The notes beneath the pieces are model-generated. The model saw only the letters and a program-made list of their open reading frames with translations. It did not search any database and was not told where the DNA came from. Made by a program: the position numbers and the translations under genes. DNA of 41,473 nt. Source: a candidate division WOR-1 bacterium RIFCSPLOWO2_02_FULL_46_20. Its GTDB lineage: Bacteria > Margulisbacteria > WOR-1 > O2-12-FULL-45-9. Position 1 is the first letter of the stretch, and each line of letters begins with the position of its first letter. This document shows positions 15,320 through 23,343 of the stretch, piece by piece. The stretch is from positions 60,958 to 102,430 of the forward strand of contig METP01000040.1 in NCBI GenBank assembly GCA_001771365.1, read 5' to 3'.

Positions 15320-16600
15320 TTATTGTATATGGCGAAGCAATGCCTCAAATCCAGGAAACGAAGTCTCAATACACGCAGTATCATCAATTGTCGTTTCTCC
15401 ATCAGCAATCAAACCGGCAATAGTCAAGGACATGGCCACTCGATGATCTCCGTAGCTCTTAACCTTAGCCCCCTTAAGCCCGGTCGGTCCTTCAATAATC
15501 ATCCCATCATCTAATTCCTTAATCTTTGCTCCCATTTTTCCAAGTTCAGCGGAAATAGCCGCCAGCCGATCGCTTTCCTTAACGCGCAATTCCCTTGCCC
15601 CGCTGATTTCCGTTATACCTTGCGCCTGCGTTGCCGCCACAGCAATAATCGGGATCTCGTCAATGAGCCTGGGAATAATTTCTCCAGAGATATTAGTACC
15701 GCGTAACGAGGAACGGGTAACGAGAATTGTTGCCCGGGGTTCGCCTGAAACAACTTGCTCATCAACAATCTCGAGTTTAGCTCCCATTCTCTGCAACACC
15801 TCTATGATCCCTGTTCTGGTGGGATTTGTCCCCACATTCTTAATTATTAGTTCAGAGTTTGGAGCAATGAGTGCGGCAACGATAAAAAAGGCAGCAGACG
15901 AGAGATCTCCCGGCACATCAACTACCTTCCCCTGAAATTCTTGTCCATTTTTAACGCCAAAATAAGCCAGCATTCTTTCCGTATGGTCGCGCGCCTGAAC
16001 CTTTTCAATAACCCTGGTTTCCCCCTCCGCAAACAAGCCAGCGAGAAGAATAGCAGACTTGACCTGGGCCGAAGCAATTGGGAGCTCATATTTGATCGGA
16101 GAAAGTTTCCCTCCGGAGATCTTTAACGGAGCAAAAATCTGGTCTTTTTCTTCTCTTCCTTCAATGGTCGCGCCCATGGAACGCAGCGGTTTTACAATCC
16201 GCATCATCGGTCGCTTCTGGATAGACTTATCGCCAGTGATTGTCGAGGTAAATGATTGCCCCGCCAAAATTCCTGACAGCAAACGAATCGTAGTTCCTGA
16301 ATTCCCAACATCTAAGACTGCCTTCGACTCCCTCAATCCCCTTAACCCCTTCCCCCTTATAATAGTCCTACATCCATCTGACATTTGACATTTGTCATTT
16401 GCCATTTGAATGTCTATCCCCAGTTGCCCCAGGCATTTCACTGTGGCCAAACAATCCTCACTCATCAAAAAATTATTTACCACAGTCTCTCCGTTGGCTA
16501 AGGAGCCAATCATAATCGCCCGATGGGAAATAGACTTATCGCCGGGCACCTGGATTTCTGCCTTTATTTGTTTAATGGGCTTAATAATTAATTTAGCCAT
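15320..16600 (-). CDS. aroA: 3-phosphoshikimate 1-carboxyvinyltransferase
   Basis: EPSP synthase, the sixth shikimate-pathway step, joining shikimate-3-phosphate with PEP. It has 426 aa from ATG 16600, which shares one base with the upstream stop (TGATG). PGDKSISHR (Lys22, Ser23, Arg27), LDVGNSGTTIRLL, KRPM, LIDEIPIIAVAA and YGDHRVAM are present, so all usual active-site patches are intact. Two repeat-derived segments lie between residues ~60 and 90: a CAAATGN heptamer array coding QMANDKCQM and a G-rich stretch coding GKGLRGLRE. The operon order is tyrA, DUF2914, aroA. Confidence 0.96.
   Translation of the reverse strand: MAKLIIKPIKQIKAEIQVPGDKSISHRAIMIGSLANGETVVNNFLMSEDCLATVKCLGQLGIDIQMANDKCQMSDGCRTIIRGKGLRGLRESKAVLDVGNSGTTIRLLSGILAGQSFTSTITGDKSIQKRPMMRIVKPLRSMGATIEGREEKDQIFAPLKISGGKLSPIKYELPIASAQVKSAILLAGLFAEGETRVIEKVQARDHTERMLAYFGVKNGQEFQGKVVDVPGDLSSAAFFIVAALIAPNSELIIKNVGTNPTRTGIIEVLQRMGAKLEIVDEQVVSGEPRATILVTRSSLRGTNISGEIIPRLIDEIPIIAVAATQAQGITEISGARELRVKESDRLAAISAELGKMGAKIKELDDGMIIEGPTGLKGAKVKSYGDHRVAMSLTIAGLIADGETTIDDTACIETSFPGFEALLRHIQ
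16374..16408 (-). repeat. In-frame heptamer array in aroA (5 units)
   Basis: On the coding strand: CAAATGG, CAAATGA, CAAATGT, CAAATGT, CAGATGG, 35 bases without spacer. A second C/T-rich array follows at about 16331-16358. Seven is not a multiple of three, so gain or loss of one unit would shift the frame. Confidence 0.7.
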
Positions 16601-17178
16601 CAATTTTTTGCCGTAAACGTCACCTGTTCAACAACGGTATCCTCTATAATAATCTTAATTTGCCAGTCTCCTGCGCTCTCCGGGGGCAAAGTAATATAGC
16701 TCCAGGTGTCAGCCGGCTGGTTCACTATGTACAGCGGTACGCTGGCGATAGCCTGTCCTGCCGGGTTAATCCAGTTGTGCGTGATCGTGGCCGGTGGATT
16801 TTTGATCATGATTTGGTTATAAAAATAAACCCTTTGCCCTGGCGAAAATTCCTCTGACCGCTCAACCGGCAGATTATTTTCAATGCCCCTACAGGTAACC
16901 TTTACCAGGATCTGGTCTTCAGCAACGCTCATTTTTTGTTCGCTCTTCTTCTCTTCCACAATCTTTTGCGATTTTGGCAGAACAAACGCAACAGGAGAAG
17001 CCTTTTTCATTTTGTTTTTCGTTTCCACCTTGGCCGGTTCAGTGCTTTTTTGCTCAGGATTAATGGCCAGCAGCCACAACGCAGCCACAACCAGAACAAT
17101 AATTGCCACTAAAGCAAGAACTGCCCTGTTTTTCTTTTTTTTATATACTGTATATCCAACTAAAACGTTCTTTCTCAT
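16600..17178 (-). CDS. DUF2914 membrane-anchored protein
   Basis: A 192-aa protein with a short basic N-terminus, one transmembrane helix (about residues 19-38), a Lys/Glu-rich linker and a C-terminal DUF2914 domain (about 88-190). The domain shows the family's spaced pattern RVYFYNQI...HNWINPAGQ...WSYITLPPESAGDWQIKI. The topology implies an extracytoplasmic C-terminal domain. Function is unknown. Its Shine-Dalgarno (GGGGGTGA, 17183-17190) lies in one arm of a 13-bp hairpin, which could limit translation. It lies between tyrA and aroA and shares one base with aroA. Confidence 0.75.
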   Translation of the reverse strand: MRKNVLVGYTVYKKKKNRAVLALVAIIVLVVAALWLLAINPEQKSTEPAKVETKNKMKKASPVAFVLPKSQKIVEEKKSEQKMSVAEDQILVKVTCRGIENNLPVERSEEFSPGQRVYFYNQIMIKNPPATITHNWINPAGQAIASVPLYIVNQPADTWSYITLPPESAGDWQIKIIIEDTVVEQVTFTAKN

Positions 17179-17184
17179 TGATTC

Positions 17185-17233
17185 ACCCCCACACCAACGG
17201 ACTTACGACCCTACCCCCCATTGGTGTGGGGGT
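17185..17233 (-). promoter_or_regulatory. Hairpin masking a Shine-Dalgarno
   Basis: A perfect 13-bp inverted repeat (17185-17197 with 17221-17233, 23-base spacer) spans the last codons of tyrA and the ribosome site of the DUF2914 gene. One arm holds GGGGGTGA, four bases before the ATG at 17178. Ribosomes finishing tyrA would open the stem, so translational coupling is plausible. Confidence 0.6.
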
Positions 17234-18077
17234 AAATAGAGTCGCGAAATGTTTTGGCGGCCTCGAGTTCTTTGGCAATTTTTTGGGAGTCGCCTTCTTT
17301 GATTAGTTTTTCCAGTTTGGCCAGTGATTTTTTAAAGGCAGAGATCATCTTGAGCACGGCGGCTTTATTGGTCGTAAACATATCAACGCCAAGAACGGGG
17401 TCTCCAGAAGCAATGCGCGTCGTATCGCGAAAACCTGAGGCCGCACAGGCCAGCATTTCGTCCTTGCCTTTTTCTGTGTCCGCAACCGCGTTAACTAAGG
17501 CGGCAGCAATTGCCAGTGGCATATGACTGACGCCTGCCACTACTAAATCATGAAGTTTTGTTGTCATTTTAACCGCCTTTCCTCCCAATAAACTAATAAT
17601 TTCACTGATTTTATCCAGGGCTTTTTGGCTGGTTTTTGAGGTTTCCGTTAAAATCCAGGGTTTCCCTGCAAAAAGTGTTGCTTCCGCGGCTTCAAGTTTA
17701 ACCGTTTCTTTACCCGCCATAGGGTGGCCCCCCACAAAAAAAGTACCTTTGGGCATTATTTTCTCCGCCTGGCCAACTATTTCCTGTTTTGAGCTGCCCA
17801 CATCCGTTACAATTACCCCCTTTTTAAGTGCGGGAGCTATTCCTTTAAGAATTGGAATAATTAAATTAATTGGGGTACAAACAAAGACAATGTCCGCGTC
17901 CGCCACCCCTTTTTTTGGATCAATTGTCCCTTCATCAATGGCACCACAATCAATCGCGGCTGGAATAGTCTCTTCGCGGCGCGGAATGCCAATTATTTTG
18001 AATTTTGATGTTTGCAGTTTGAGTTTGAGTCCTATTGATCCACCAATCAGGCCCAAACCAATAATTACTATGTTCAT
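17211..18077 (-). CDS. tyrA: Prephenate dehydrogenase
   Basis: Oxidative decarboxylation of prephenate (or arogenate) in tyrosine synthesis. It has 288 aa and a monofunctional TyrA form without ACT or chorismate mutase domain. The N-terminal NAD motif is GLGLIGGSIG (7-16). VFVCTPINLI, TDVGSSKQ, GGHPMAGKE and GVSHMPLAIAAALV are family signatures. A CAAANNN heptamer array codes the KLKLQTSKFKI segment near residue 20. The last residues (YPHTNGG) are encoded by one arm of the hairpin at 17185-17233. A TAATAT lies 7 bases before the ATG, so a leaderless start is possible. Confidence 0.94.
   Translation of the reverse strand: MNIVIIGLGLIGGSIGLKLKLQTSKFKIIGIPRREETIPAAIDCGAIDEGTIDPKKGVADADIVFVCTPINLIIPILKGIAPALKKGVIVTDVGSSKQEIVGQAEKIMPKGTFFVGGHPMAGKETVKLEAAEATLFAGKPWILTETSKTSQKALDKISEIISLLGGKAVKMTTKLHDLVVAGVSHMPLAIAAALVNAVADTEKGKDEMLACAASGFRDTTRIASGDPVLGVDMFTTNKAAVLKMISAFKKSLAKLEKLIKEGDSQKIAKELEAAKTFRDSIYPHTNGG
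17994..18027 (-). repeat. In-frame heptamer array in tyrA
   Basis: On the coding strand: CAAACT (six bases), then CAAACTG, CAAACAT, CAAAATT and CAAAATA. It has the same CAAANNN consensus as the arrays in aroA and ilvD. Confidence 0.6.
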
Positions 18078-18120
18078 AGGTCATATATTAAGGCAAATAG
18101 AGAGGAAATTCAACTGGCAG

Positions 18121-19080
18121 ATGCGTCAATCGCGGAACCACTTTTCTAGTGAAATTTTATCATTTAGCTCCCGATACTATACTGTGAATATTCCATACAT
18201 ATTAAAACCAACGCCCGTACAAAGTCGGGATGGCGGTCAAAAACGCTTTTGTATTGTATCCGCGCGACACTGCAAAAATGTTACTCCCGCACAGATAAGG
18301 GATCTTTACAACTCCCCTATACCGGACCATAGCCGGGGCATGCGTATTACAGACAAACACGTCGAACAGCGTTTGGCTAAGGATCCAGACAGCGTTTTGC
18401 TTGGTTTTTTTGACGGGGAATTAACTCGTCCCGTTTCCATGATTAATATTGCAAAATTGCGCTTAACCAACCTTTCTGACGGTTACGTGCCTACCACCCA
18501 CCAGGAATTAACCGGCGACGACAGCTTTAAAACTACCGACCCCGTCAACGGCAACGTTTGGTTTTGCCCCTGGGCTGTCTCCAGTAAAAACGCTCAAGGC
18601 TTGGGCCTGATGTGGGGTGGAACCTGGCGGTCAATTGGTCGCTTACAAGTTCTGGCCACAGCAGCTCTGGCCATACAACACGGTGGCCTTGATCGATTAA
18701 TCGCTTATTCGCGACCGGGAGACTTGCTGTTAACATTTCTTAAAAAAGCAAAGGACCATTGTGAAATCAACAGCAGTAGATCTTTATCTATTGACGGAAA
18801 AAGGCTAATTAGGGATAAACTTGGCATCTTGTTTCCAGTCGCGACTGATAAAGCCACCACAGCTGAATACTTAATTAGAATTGAAGATCTATGGACTAGC
18901 GACAAAACTTTTATGTTTCATAGCGGTAACGGAGCTGAATTTCGCCCAGGGCTTGTTTTCCCCTATGGACAACTGTGCGATTTCGCAAGTTTGTTCTACC
19001 GCACCGGCCTAGAATACTCGATGGATAAGGTGAGAGCGCTTTTTAGGGACGCAGATCCGCTATTCGAACAAGTGGCTTAA
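18121..19080 (+). CDS. Possible GNAT-family acetyltransferase
   Basis: A 319-aa product if ATG 18121 is used; GTG 18184 is an alternative, since TATACT directly precedes it and the first ~30 residues look like non-coding sequence. A GNAT-like domain seems to begin at FCIVSARHCKNVTPAQIRDL and continues with DSVLLGFFDGELTRPVSMIN (acceptor side). VWFCPWAVSSKNAQGLGLM then resembles the beta4/acetyl-CoA loop, followed by ALAIQHGGLDRLIAYSRPG. The R/Q-x-x-G-x-G/A signature is not exact, so the family call is tentative. It is divergent from tyrA and its end overlaps convergent apgM by 21 bases. Confidence 0.5.
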   Translation: MRQSRNHFSSEILSFSSRYYTVNIPYILKPTPVQSRDGGQKRFCIVSARHCKNVTPAQIRDLYNSPIPDHSRGMRITDKHVEQRLAKDPDSVLLGFFDGELTRPVSMINIAKLRLTNLSDGYVPTTHQELTGDDSFKTTDPVNGNVWFCPWAVSSKNAQGLGLMWGGTWRSIGRLQVLATAALAIQHGGLDRLIAYSRPGDLLLTFLKKAKDHCEINSSRSLSIDGKRLIRDKLGILFPVATDKATTAEYLIRIEDLWTSDKTFMFHSGNGAEFRPGLVFPYGQLCDFASLFYRTGLEYSMDKVRALFRDADPLFEQVA

Positions 19081-20244
19081 TAGCTCATGACCTTTATCCA
19101 ACCTTAACTTCGCCTTCCTCATCTCTTTTTCACTGTAGCCTCCTATCCCTCCACTGGCCTTTACGAGCCTTCTTGACCCTTTTCCGTAAATAGCAAACGG
19201 CACCGCCTCCGCCGTATGCGTCATTAGCTTAATCGGCGTCGGATGGTCGGGCAGAACCATAATTCGGCATTCGGCATTCAGCATTTTTTTTAACACAGTG
19301 CCCACGACCAGCCGGTCAAAGTCCTCAATCGCCCTAATCTTCTTACCCACGTCACCCTCATGCCCCGCTTCATCCGGCGCTTCTACGTGGACAAACACAA
19401 CATCATTGTTCTTTAAAGCGCGAAGAGCATATTCGGCTTTCCCGGCATAATTTGTATCCAAATACCCGGTAGCTCCGGGAACATTAATAATCTCCATGCC
19501 AAGAATTTTTCCCAAACCTTTTAAAAGATGAACGGCCGTTATAACCGCTGCTTTTTTCCCATATTTTTTCTTGAAAGACGGCAGGCTGGGCGCGACCCCC
19601 TGGCTCCATGGCCAGATCATGGTTGCCTTTGTCTTCATCCCATGCAACAAGACTTCACTTTCATTTATAAGTTGCAGCAATATATCCGACCCTTTTCCCC
19701 TTGGCAAATAGCTGCGTATCTTTTTGCCGGTAATGTCGTGTGGTGGCGTGCATCGCACCCTACTAAGCTCTGTGTTCTGTACTCTGTGTTCTGTGTTCAC
19801 CACCAACAAATGCCGATAGCTCAGCCCGGAAACAAACCTGATATTTTTCGTCCCCAACTTCTGATCCAATGCTTTCATATCCTTGGTGGCTTCCGCAGTT
19901 GAGATATGCCCGGCCGTAAAATCCTTCATCCTGCCATCTTTGATGGTCACTAAATTACAGCGAAACGCAATTTCACCTTTTTTAAGCTTAACGCCCAGGC
20001 TGGCAGCTTCAAGTGGCCCTCGGCCTGAATAATATTTTTTCGGGTCATAACCAAGAATGCTCATGTTGGCAACATCGGAAGCCGGCTGCATGCCTTTGGG
20101 AACATTGTTGACCCAACCGCAAGCACCATTTTGGGCTATAAAATCCATGTTGGGTGTTTTAGCCGTATCAAGAGGGGTTTTCCCGTTCAATTCTTTTAGC
20201 GGATGATCCGTCATCCCGTCGCCAATGAGAACAATGTACTTCAT
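19060..20244 (-). CDS. ApgM-family phosphoglycerate mutase / possible homoserine kinase
   Basis: A 394-aa member of the alkaline-phosphatase superfamily, archaeal-type cofactor-independent phosphoglycerate mutase group. Metal and phospho-Ser motifs are IGDGMTDHP (Asp9), PASDVANMSILGYDP, VEAPDEAGHEGD, VLPDHPTP and THTAEAVPF. The bacterial subgroup of this length (TIGR02535-like) has been proposed to act as homoserine kinase in genomes lacking ThrB. The surrounding amino-acid genes make that possible but do not prove it. A 28-bp TGTGTTC heptamer array codes an unusual NTEHRVQNTELSRV insert. It overlaps cvpA by four bases (ATGA). Confidence 0.85.
   Translation of the reverse strand: MKYIVLIGDGMTDHPLKELNGKTPLDTAKTPNMDFIAQNGACGWVNNVPKGMQPASDVANMSILGYDPKKYYSGRGPLEAASLGVKLKKGEIAFRCNLVTIKDGRMKDFTAGHISTAEATKDMKALDQKLGTKNIRFVSGLSYRHLLVVNTEHRVQNTELSRVRCTPPHDITGKKIRSYLPRGKGSDILLQLINESEVLLHGMKTKATMIWPWSQGVAPSLPSFKKKYGKKAAVITAVHLLKGLGKILGMEIINVPGATGYLDTNYAGKAEYALRALKNNDVVFVHVEAPDEAGHEGDVGKKIRAIEDFDRLVVGTVLKKMLNAECRIMVLPDHPTPIKLMTHTAEAVPFAIYGKGSRRLVKASGGIGGYSEKEMRKAKLRLDKGHELLSHLFE
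19771..19798 (-). repeat. In-frame heptamer array in apgM (4 units)
   Basis: On the plus strand: TGTGTTC, TGTACTC, TGTGTTC, TGTGTTC; the coding strand reads GAACACA repeats. Three of four units are identical, so it looks younger than the CAAANNN arrays. Confidence 0.7.
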
Positions 20245-20918
20245 TCTTTGGCCGGCACTCCGGGCAGCAGTTTATTTTCTTTTAAAAGCCTCATGGCTTT
20301 TTCCTGCTCTTTGCTTACGACTTTCTTGGCTTCTCCAATAGTGTCCAGTAAATCTTCTGTTTTAATTTTCTCAAGCTCTTTTTTGGTAGACGTTGTATCA
20401 ACATCTGTTTTCATTTTGTTGAGCAAATTGTTGTCTTCTATTTTTGGGGCGATTTTTATGGCCAAAGGATAAAACCATTCGTAGGTCGTAATAGCGATCC
20501 GGCTCAAAAGCGCCTCTTTAATCTGTAATTTTGAGTCCTGGCTAATTGGTAAATACAAAGCCACCTGCAACGCTATGCCGCAAATAAGTATCCCCTTAAA
20601 TGCGCCAACAGCAATACCGCCAAAACGGTCAAGCGATCCCAAAACAGTAATTTTGATGATTTTGTTCAACAATATTACCAAAAGAAGCTCGCAGGCCAGA
20701 TAGGAAACAACCCAAACCGCCGCGAAAACAACCATCGTGCCAAGATAATTCGGGTCGCCAAGTTGGGAAGAACCCCGGGCTAAAAAGTTGACGGCAATTG
20801 TGGCCAAAAAGAGAGAAAAGAAAACTACGGCTACGCTGCCAACTGCTTTGGCCAATCCCTCGCGCAACCCCATAAAGACAAAAATAAATATAACAATCCC
20901 GATTATAAGGTTTAACAT
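20241..20918 (-). CDS. cvpA: CvpA-family membrane protein
   Basis: A 225-aa protein with four hydrophobic segments in the first ~130 residues (LIIGIVIFIFVFMGLREGL, VFFSLFLATIAVNFLA, VVFAAVWVVSYLACELLLVI and FGGIAVGAFKGILICGIAL). A charged cytoplasmic or periplasmic helical tail follows. This is the CvpA layout. In enterobacteria CvpA is needed for colicin V production and sits beside purF; here it lies two bases after purE, which keeps the link to purine genes. Its biochemical role is unresolved in the family. The tail is longer than in the shortest homologues. Confidence 0.85.
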   Translation of the reverse strand: MLNLIIGIVIFIFVFMGLREGLAKAVGSVAVVFFSLFLATIAVNFLARGSSQLGDPNYLGTMVVFAAVWVVSYLACELLLVILLNKIIKITVLGSLDRFGGIAVGAFKGILICGIALQVALYLPISQDSKLQIKEALLSRIAITTYEWFYPLAIKIAPKIEDNNLLNKMKTDVDTTSTKKELEKIKTEDLLDTIGEAKKVVSKEQEKAMRLLKENKLLPGVPAKE

Positions 20919-20920
20919 AT

Positions 20921-21376
20921 TTAGCCCTTGGCTAACTGGGCTTTGAAAACTATAAGTTTTTTCTTTAATTCAGGATATTTTAAGGCCAGTATCTCGACCG
21001 CTAAAACTGCCGCGTTTTTTGCGCCGTCGATGGCTACCGTTGCGACAGGAACACCGGCAGGCATCTGGACAATGGCAAACAAAGCATCGTGGCCGCCTAG
21101 ACTTTTTGAATGGATCGGAATGCCTATCACAGGCAGGATCGTGCGCGCGGCCACCACTCCGGGCAGGGCCGCCGCCATGCCGGCTGCGGCAATAATCAAG
21201 TCATATTTTTCAGCTGCCACTTTAGCATAGGCTTCTACTTTTTTCGGGGTGCGGTGGGCAGAGGCTACCGTCACATCATAATCAACGCCAAATGCCTTTA
21301 GCTGGGCTTCTACTTTTTCGATTATAAGAAGGTCAGTTTTGCTTCCGGTAATGATGCCTACCATTGGTTTTGACAT
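20921..21376 (-). CDS. purE: N5-CAIR mutase (PurE)
   Basis: Catalytic subunit of phosphoribosylaminoimidazole carboxylase in purine synthesis. It has 151 aa. Family motifs are IITGSKTD (usual GSxSD, here Thr), the catalytic [17 protein letters not shown] and [21 protein letters not shown]. The start is ATG 21376 (MSKPMVG): TATAAT lies 12 bases upstream, and the TTG three codons earlier sits too close to the box. The transcript probably continues into cvpA and apgM. Confidence 0.94.
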   Translation of the reverse strand: MSKPMVGIITGSKTDLLIIEKVEAQLKAFGVDYDVTVASAHRTPKKVEAYAKVAAEKYDLIIAAAGMAAALPGVVAARTILPVIGIPIHSKSLGGHDALFAIVQMPAGVPVATVAIDGAKNAAVLAVEILALKYPELKKKLIVFKAQLAKG

Positions 21377-21420
21377 AAGTATCAAACGATTATATCTTAC
21401 TTTTTTACAATTTACAACTA

Positions 21421-21429
21421 TGCTATACT
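21421..21429 (+). promoter_or_regulatory. Extended -10 box of aroE, leaderless
   Basis: TGCTATACT (hexamer 21424-21429) ends 9 bases before the ATG at 21439. No Shine-Dalgarno is present. Confidence 0.6.
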
Positions 21430-21438
21430 TTCAATAAT

Positions 21439-22281
21439 ATGCTTAAGCTCGTCGCCATAATCGGTTATCCCATCGGTCATTCTGTTTCTCCCGCCATGCA
21501 CAATGCGGCCTTTCAAAGCCTGGATTTGGGCTTTGAATATCAGGCCATTGAGGTAAAACCAATAGATTTAGCCAAAAAGCTGAAAGAGTTTAGGAGCCAA
21601 AACTTTGCCGGTTTCAATATAACTGTTCCGCACAAGGAAAGCGTGCTCCCCTTGCTTGACGAAGTTACTGAACTGGCAAAAATTATTGGCGCGGTAAACA
21701 CCGTCGTTGTTCAAAATGGAAAACTAGTAGGCTATAACACCGATGGCGCGGGCTTTATTGATTCATTAATAGAGGACGCCGGCACCGCGCCCAAAGGCAA
21801 ATCCGTGGTTGTGCTTGGTGCGGGCGGGGCTAGCCGGGCTATTTCTATAATGCTGGCCGAAAGCCAAGCCAAATCAATTGCCATTACCGACCTTCAAGAG
21901 GACAAAGCCTTGGCGCTAACAGGCTATGTTGATTCATGTTTTGCCACACCATGCGCCTACGTTAAAATGAACAGCCAGGAGCTGCAACAAGCCATTGATA
22001 AAGCAGATATTTTGGTCAATACCACTCCTGTCGGCATGAAACCGAAGGTTATGGCCAGTCCACTTAGCAAAAAGATAAAACTACCGTCCACACTGCTTGT
22101 TTACGACCTGGTTTATAACCCGTCAGAGACACAATTAATGAAACAAGCCAAAACTGCCGGAGCTAAAACTTGCTCCGGCTTGGGCATGTTGGTCCGCCAG
22201 GGCGCTTCTGCCTTTACCCTCTGGACCGGCGAAAAAGCCCCGGTCGAACTCATGCGACAGGCAGCCGAAGCCGCGCTCTAG
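21439..22281 (+). CDS. aroE: Shikimate dehydrogenase
   Basis: NADP-dependent reduction of 3-dehydroshikimate to shikimate. It has 280 aa, a normal length. The substrate-site motifs are GYPIGHSVSPAMHN, FNITVPHKE (catalytic Lys) and YNTDGAGF (catalytic Asp). The nucleotide motif is VVVLGAGGASRA, and VNTTPVGMKP is typical of the family. It appears monocistronic, with its own extended -10 box 9 bases before the ATG and a terminator at its stop codon. Confidence 0.96.
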   Translation: MLKLVAIIGYPIGHSVSPAMHNAAFQSLDLGFEYQAIEVKPIDLAKKLKEFRSQNFAGFNITVPHKESVLPLLDEVTELAKIIGAVNTVVVQNGKLVGYNTDGAGFIDSLIEDAGTAPKGKSVVVLGAGGASRAISIMLAESQAKSIAITDLQEDKALALTGYVDSCFATPCAYVKMNSQELQQAIDKADILVNTTPVGMKPKVMASPLSKKIKLPSTLLVYDLVYNPSETQLMKQAKTAGAKTCSGLGMLVRQGASAFTLWTGEKAPVELMRQAAEAAL

Positions 22282-22304
22282 GTGTCGGTATCACGACACT
22301 TTTT
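22281..22304 (+). terminator. Rho-independent terminator of aroE
   Basis: GTGTCG (22282-22287) pairs with CGACAC (22294-22299) around a GTATCA loop, followed by TTTTT. It begins directly at the aroE stop codon. The stem is short but well placed. Confidence 0.65.
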
Positions 22305-22356
22305 GGGTCTCCCACAAAGGATATAACCTGGTAATAAAATTGCTATCTCTCGTGCC

Positions 22357-23343
22357 ATGCAGCCCAATGGAACCACCGCCTTACTGGACGAAATAATTAG
22401 AAAAGCCCTGGAGCTGCGCGCATCGGATATTCACCTCGAACCTCGCGAAGAATATTTAAGGGTGCGCTACCGTGTCGACGGCCTGCTCGAAGATGACAAA
22501 CCGATTCATAAAACAAAACAAGCCGCGCTTCTTTCAAGGGTAAAAGTTCTGGTAAATCTCGATATCGCGGAAAGCCGCCTCCCCCAGGATGGCCGGACAA
22601 CCCTAAAAAACATCGATATCCGTGTTTCAACGGTTCCCACCCTCCACGGAGAAAAAGTTGTGCTGCGACTGTTAAAACGCGGCCAAATTCAATTAAGTTT
22701 TGAAGAATTAGGCATGGAAAAAGAGGATTTGGAAATATATAAAAAGATGATTTCAAAAAGAACCGGATTAATCTTAGTTACCGGTCCAACCGGTTCCGGG
22801 AAAACCACCACACTTTACACAACACTCGCTACGCTCAATGCGAAAGATGTAAACATTATGACGACAGAGGACCCAATTGAATATCAGCTGCCTGGGATAA
22901 ATCAAATTCAAGTTAACCAGAAAGCCGGCCTGACTTTTGCCAGAAGTTTGCGTGCTATCTTGCGTCAGGATCCTGACATTATCATGGTCGGGGAGATAAG
23001 GGATCTGGAAACAGCCAAAATTGCTATTCAATCGGCCATGACTGGCCATTTAGTCTTTTCTACATTACATACAAACGACGCTCCTTCAGCCTTAATAAGA
23101 CTGGTTGATATGGGGATTGATCGCTATTTGGTTGAGGCGTCGGTAATCGGCGTTGTGGCTCAACGCCTGGTCAGAAAAGTCTCCCTGAACGGCTATAACG
23201 GTCGAATGGGGATCTTTGAAGTTATGGCTGGGGTAACGCCTCGACAAAACATGAAAACTTTAGCTGAAAACGGAAAATTAAAAGTGCAGCAAGAGCTTAC
23301 TACCAGAGAAGAAATCGCCCGGGTCATTTACCTGGACAATTAA
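22357..23343 (+). CDS. Compact GspE/PilB-type secretion ATPase
   Basis: A 328-aa type II secretion/type IV pilus ATPase that powers pseudopilus or pilus assembly from the cytoplasm. Walker A GPTGSGKT is at 143-150, the Asp box TTEDPIE at 169-175, Walker B IIMVGEIRD at 208-216 and the His box STLHTN at 235-240. Two usual parts are missing. There is no N-terminal MshEN domain (family members are ~560 aa). The zinc tetracysteine insert that normally follows the AQRLVRK segment is also gone: RLVRKVSLNGYNGRMGIFEV runs straight through. No other secretion gene is nearby. TGCTATCTC, a weak -10 box, ends about 8 bases before the ATG. Confidence 0.85.
   Translation: MQPNGTTALLDEIIRKALELRASDIHLEPREEYLRVRYRVDGLLEDDKPIHKTKQAALLSRVKVLVNLDIAESRLPQDGRTTLKNIDIRVSTVPTLHGEKVVLRLLKRGQIQLSFEELGMEKEDLEIYKKMISKRTGLILVTGPTGSGKTTTLYTTLATLNAKDVNIMTTEDPIEYQLPGINQIQVNQKAGLTFARSLRAILRQDPDIIMVGEIRDLETAKIAIQSAMTGHLVFSTLHTNDAPSALIRLVDMGIDRYLVEASVIGVVAQRLVRKVSLNGYNGRMGIFEVMAGVTPRQNMKTLAENGKLKVQQELTTREEIARVIYLDN

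Noticed and set aside
17749-18120. N-terminal extension of the GNAT-like frame
   Set aside because: It lies antisense to tyrA, and its peptide is low-complexity shadow sequence. The gene must start after 18077.
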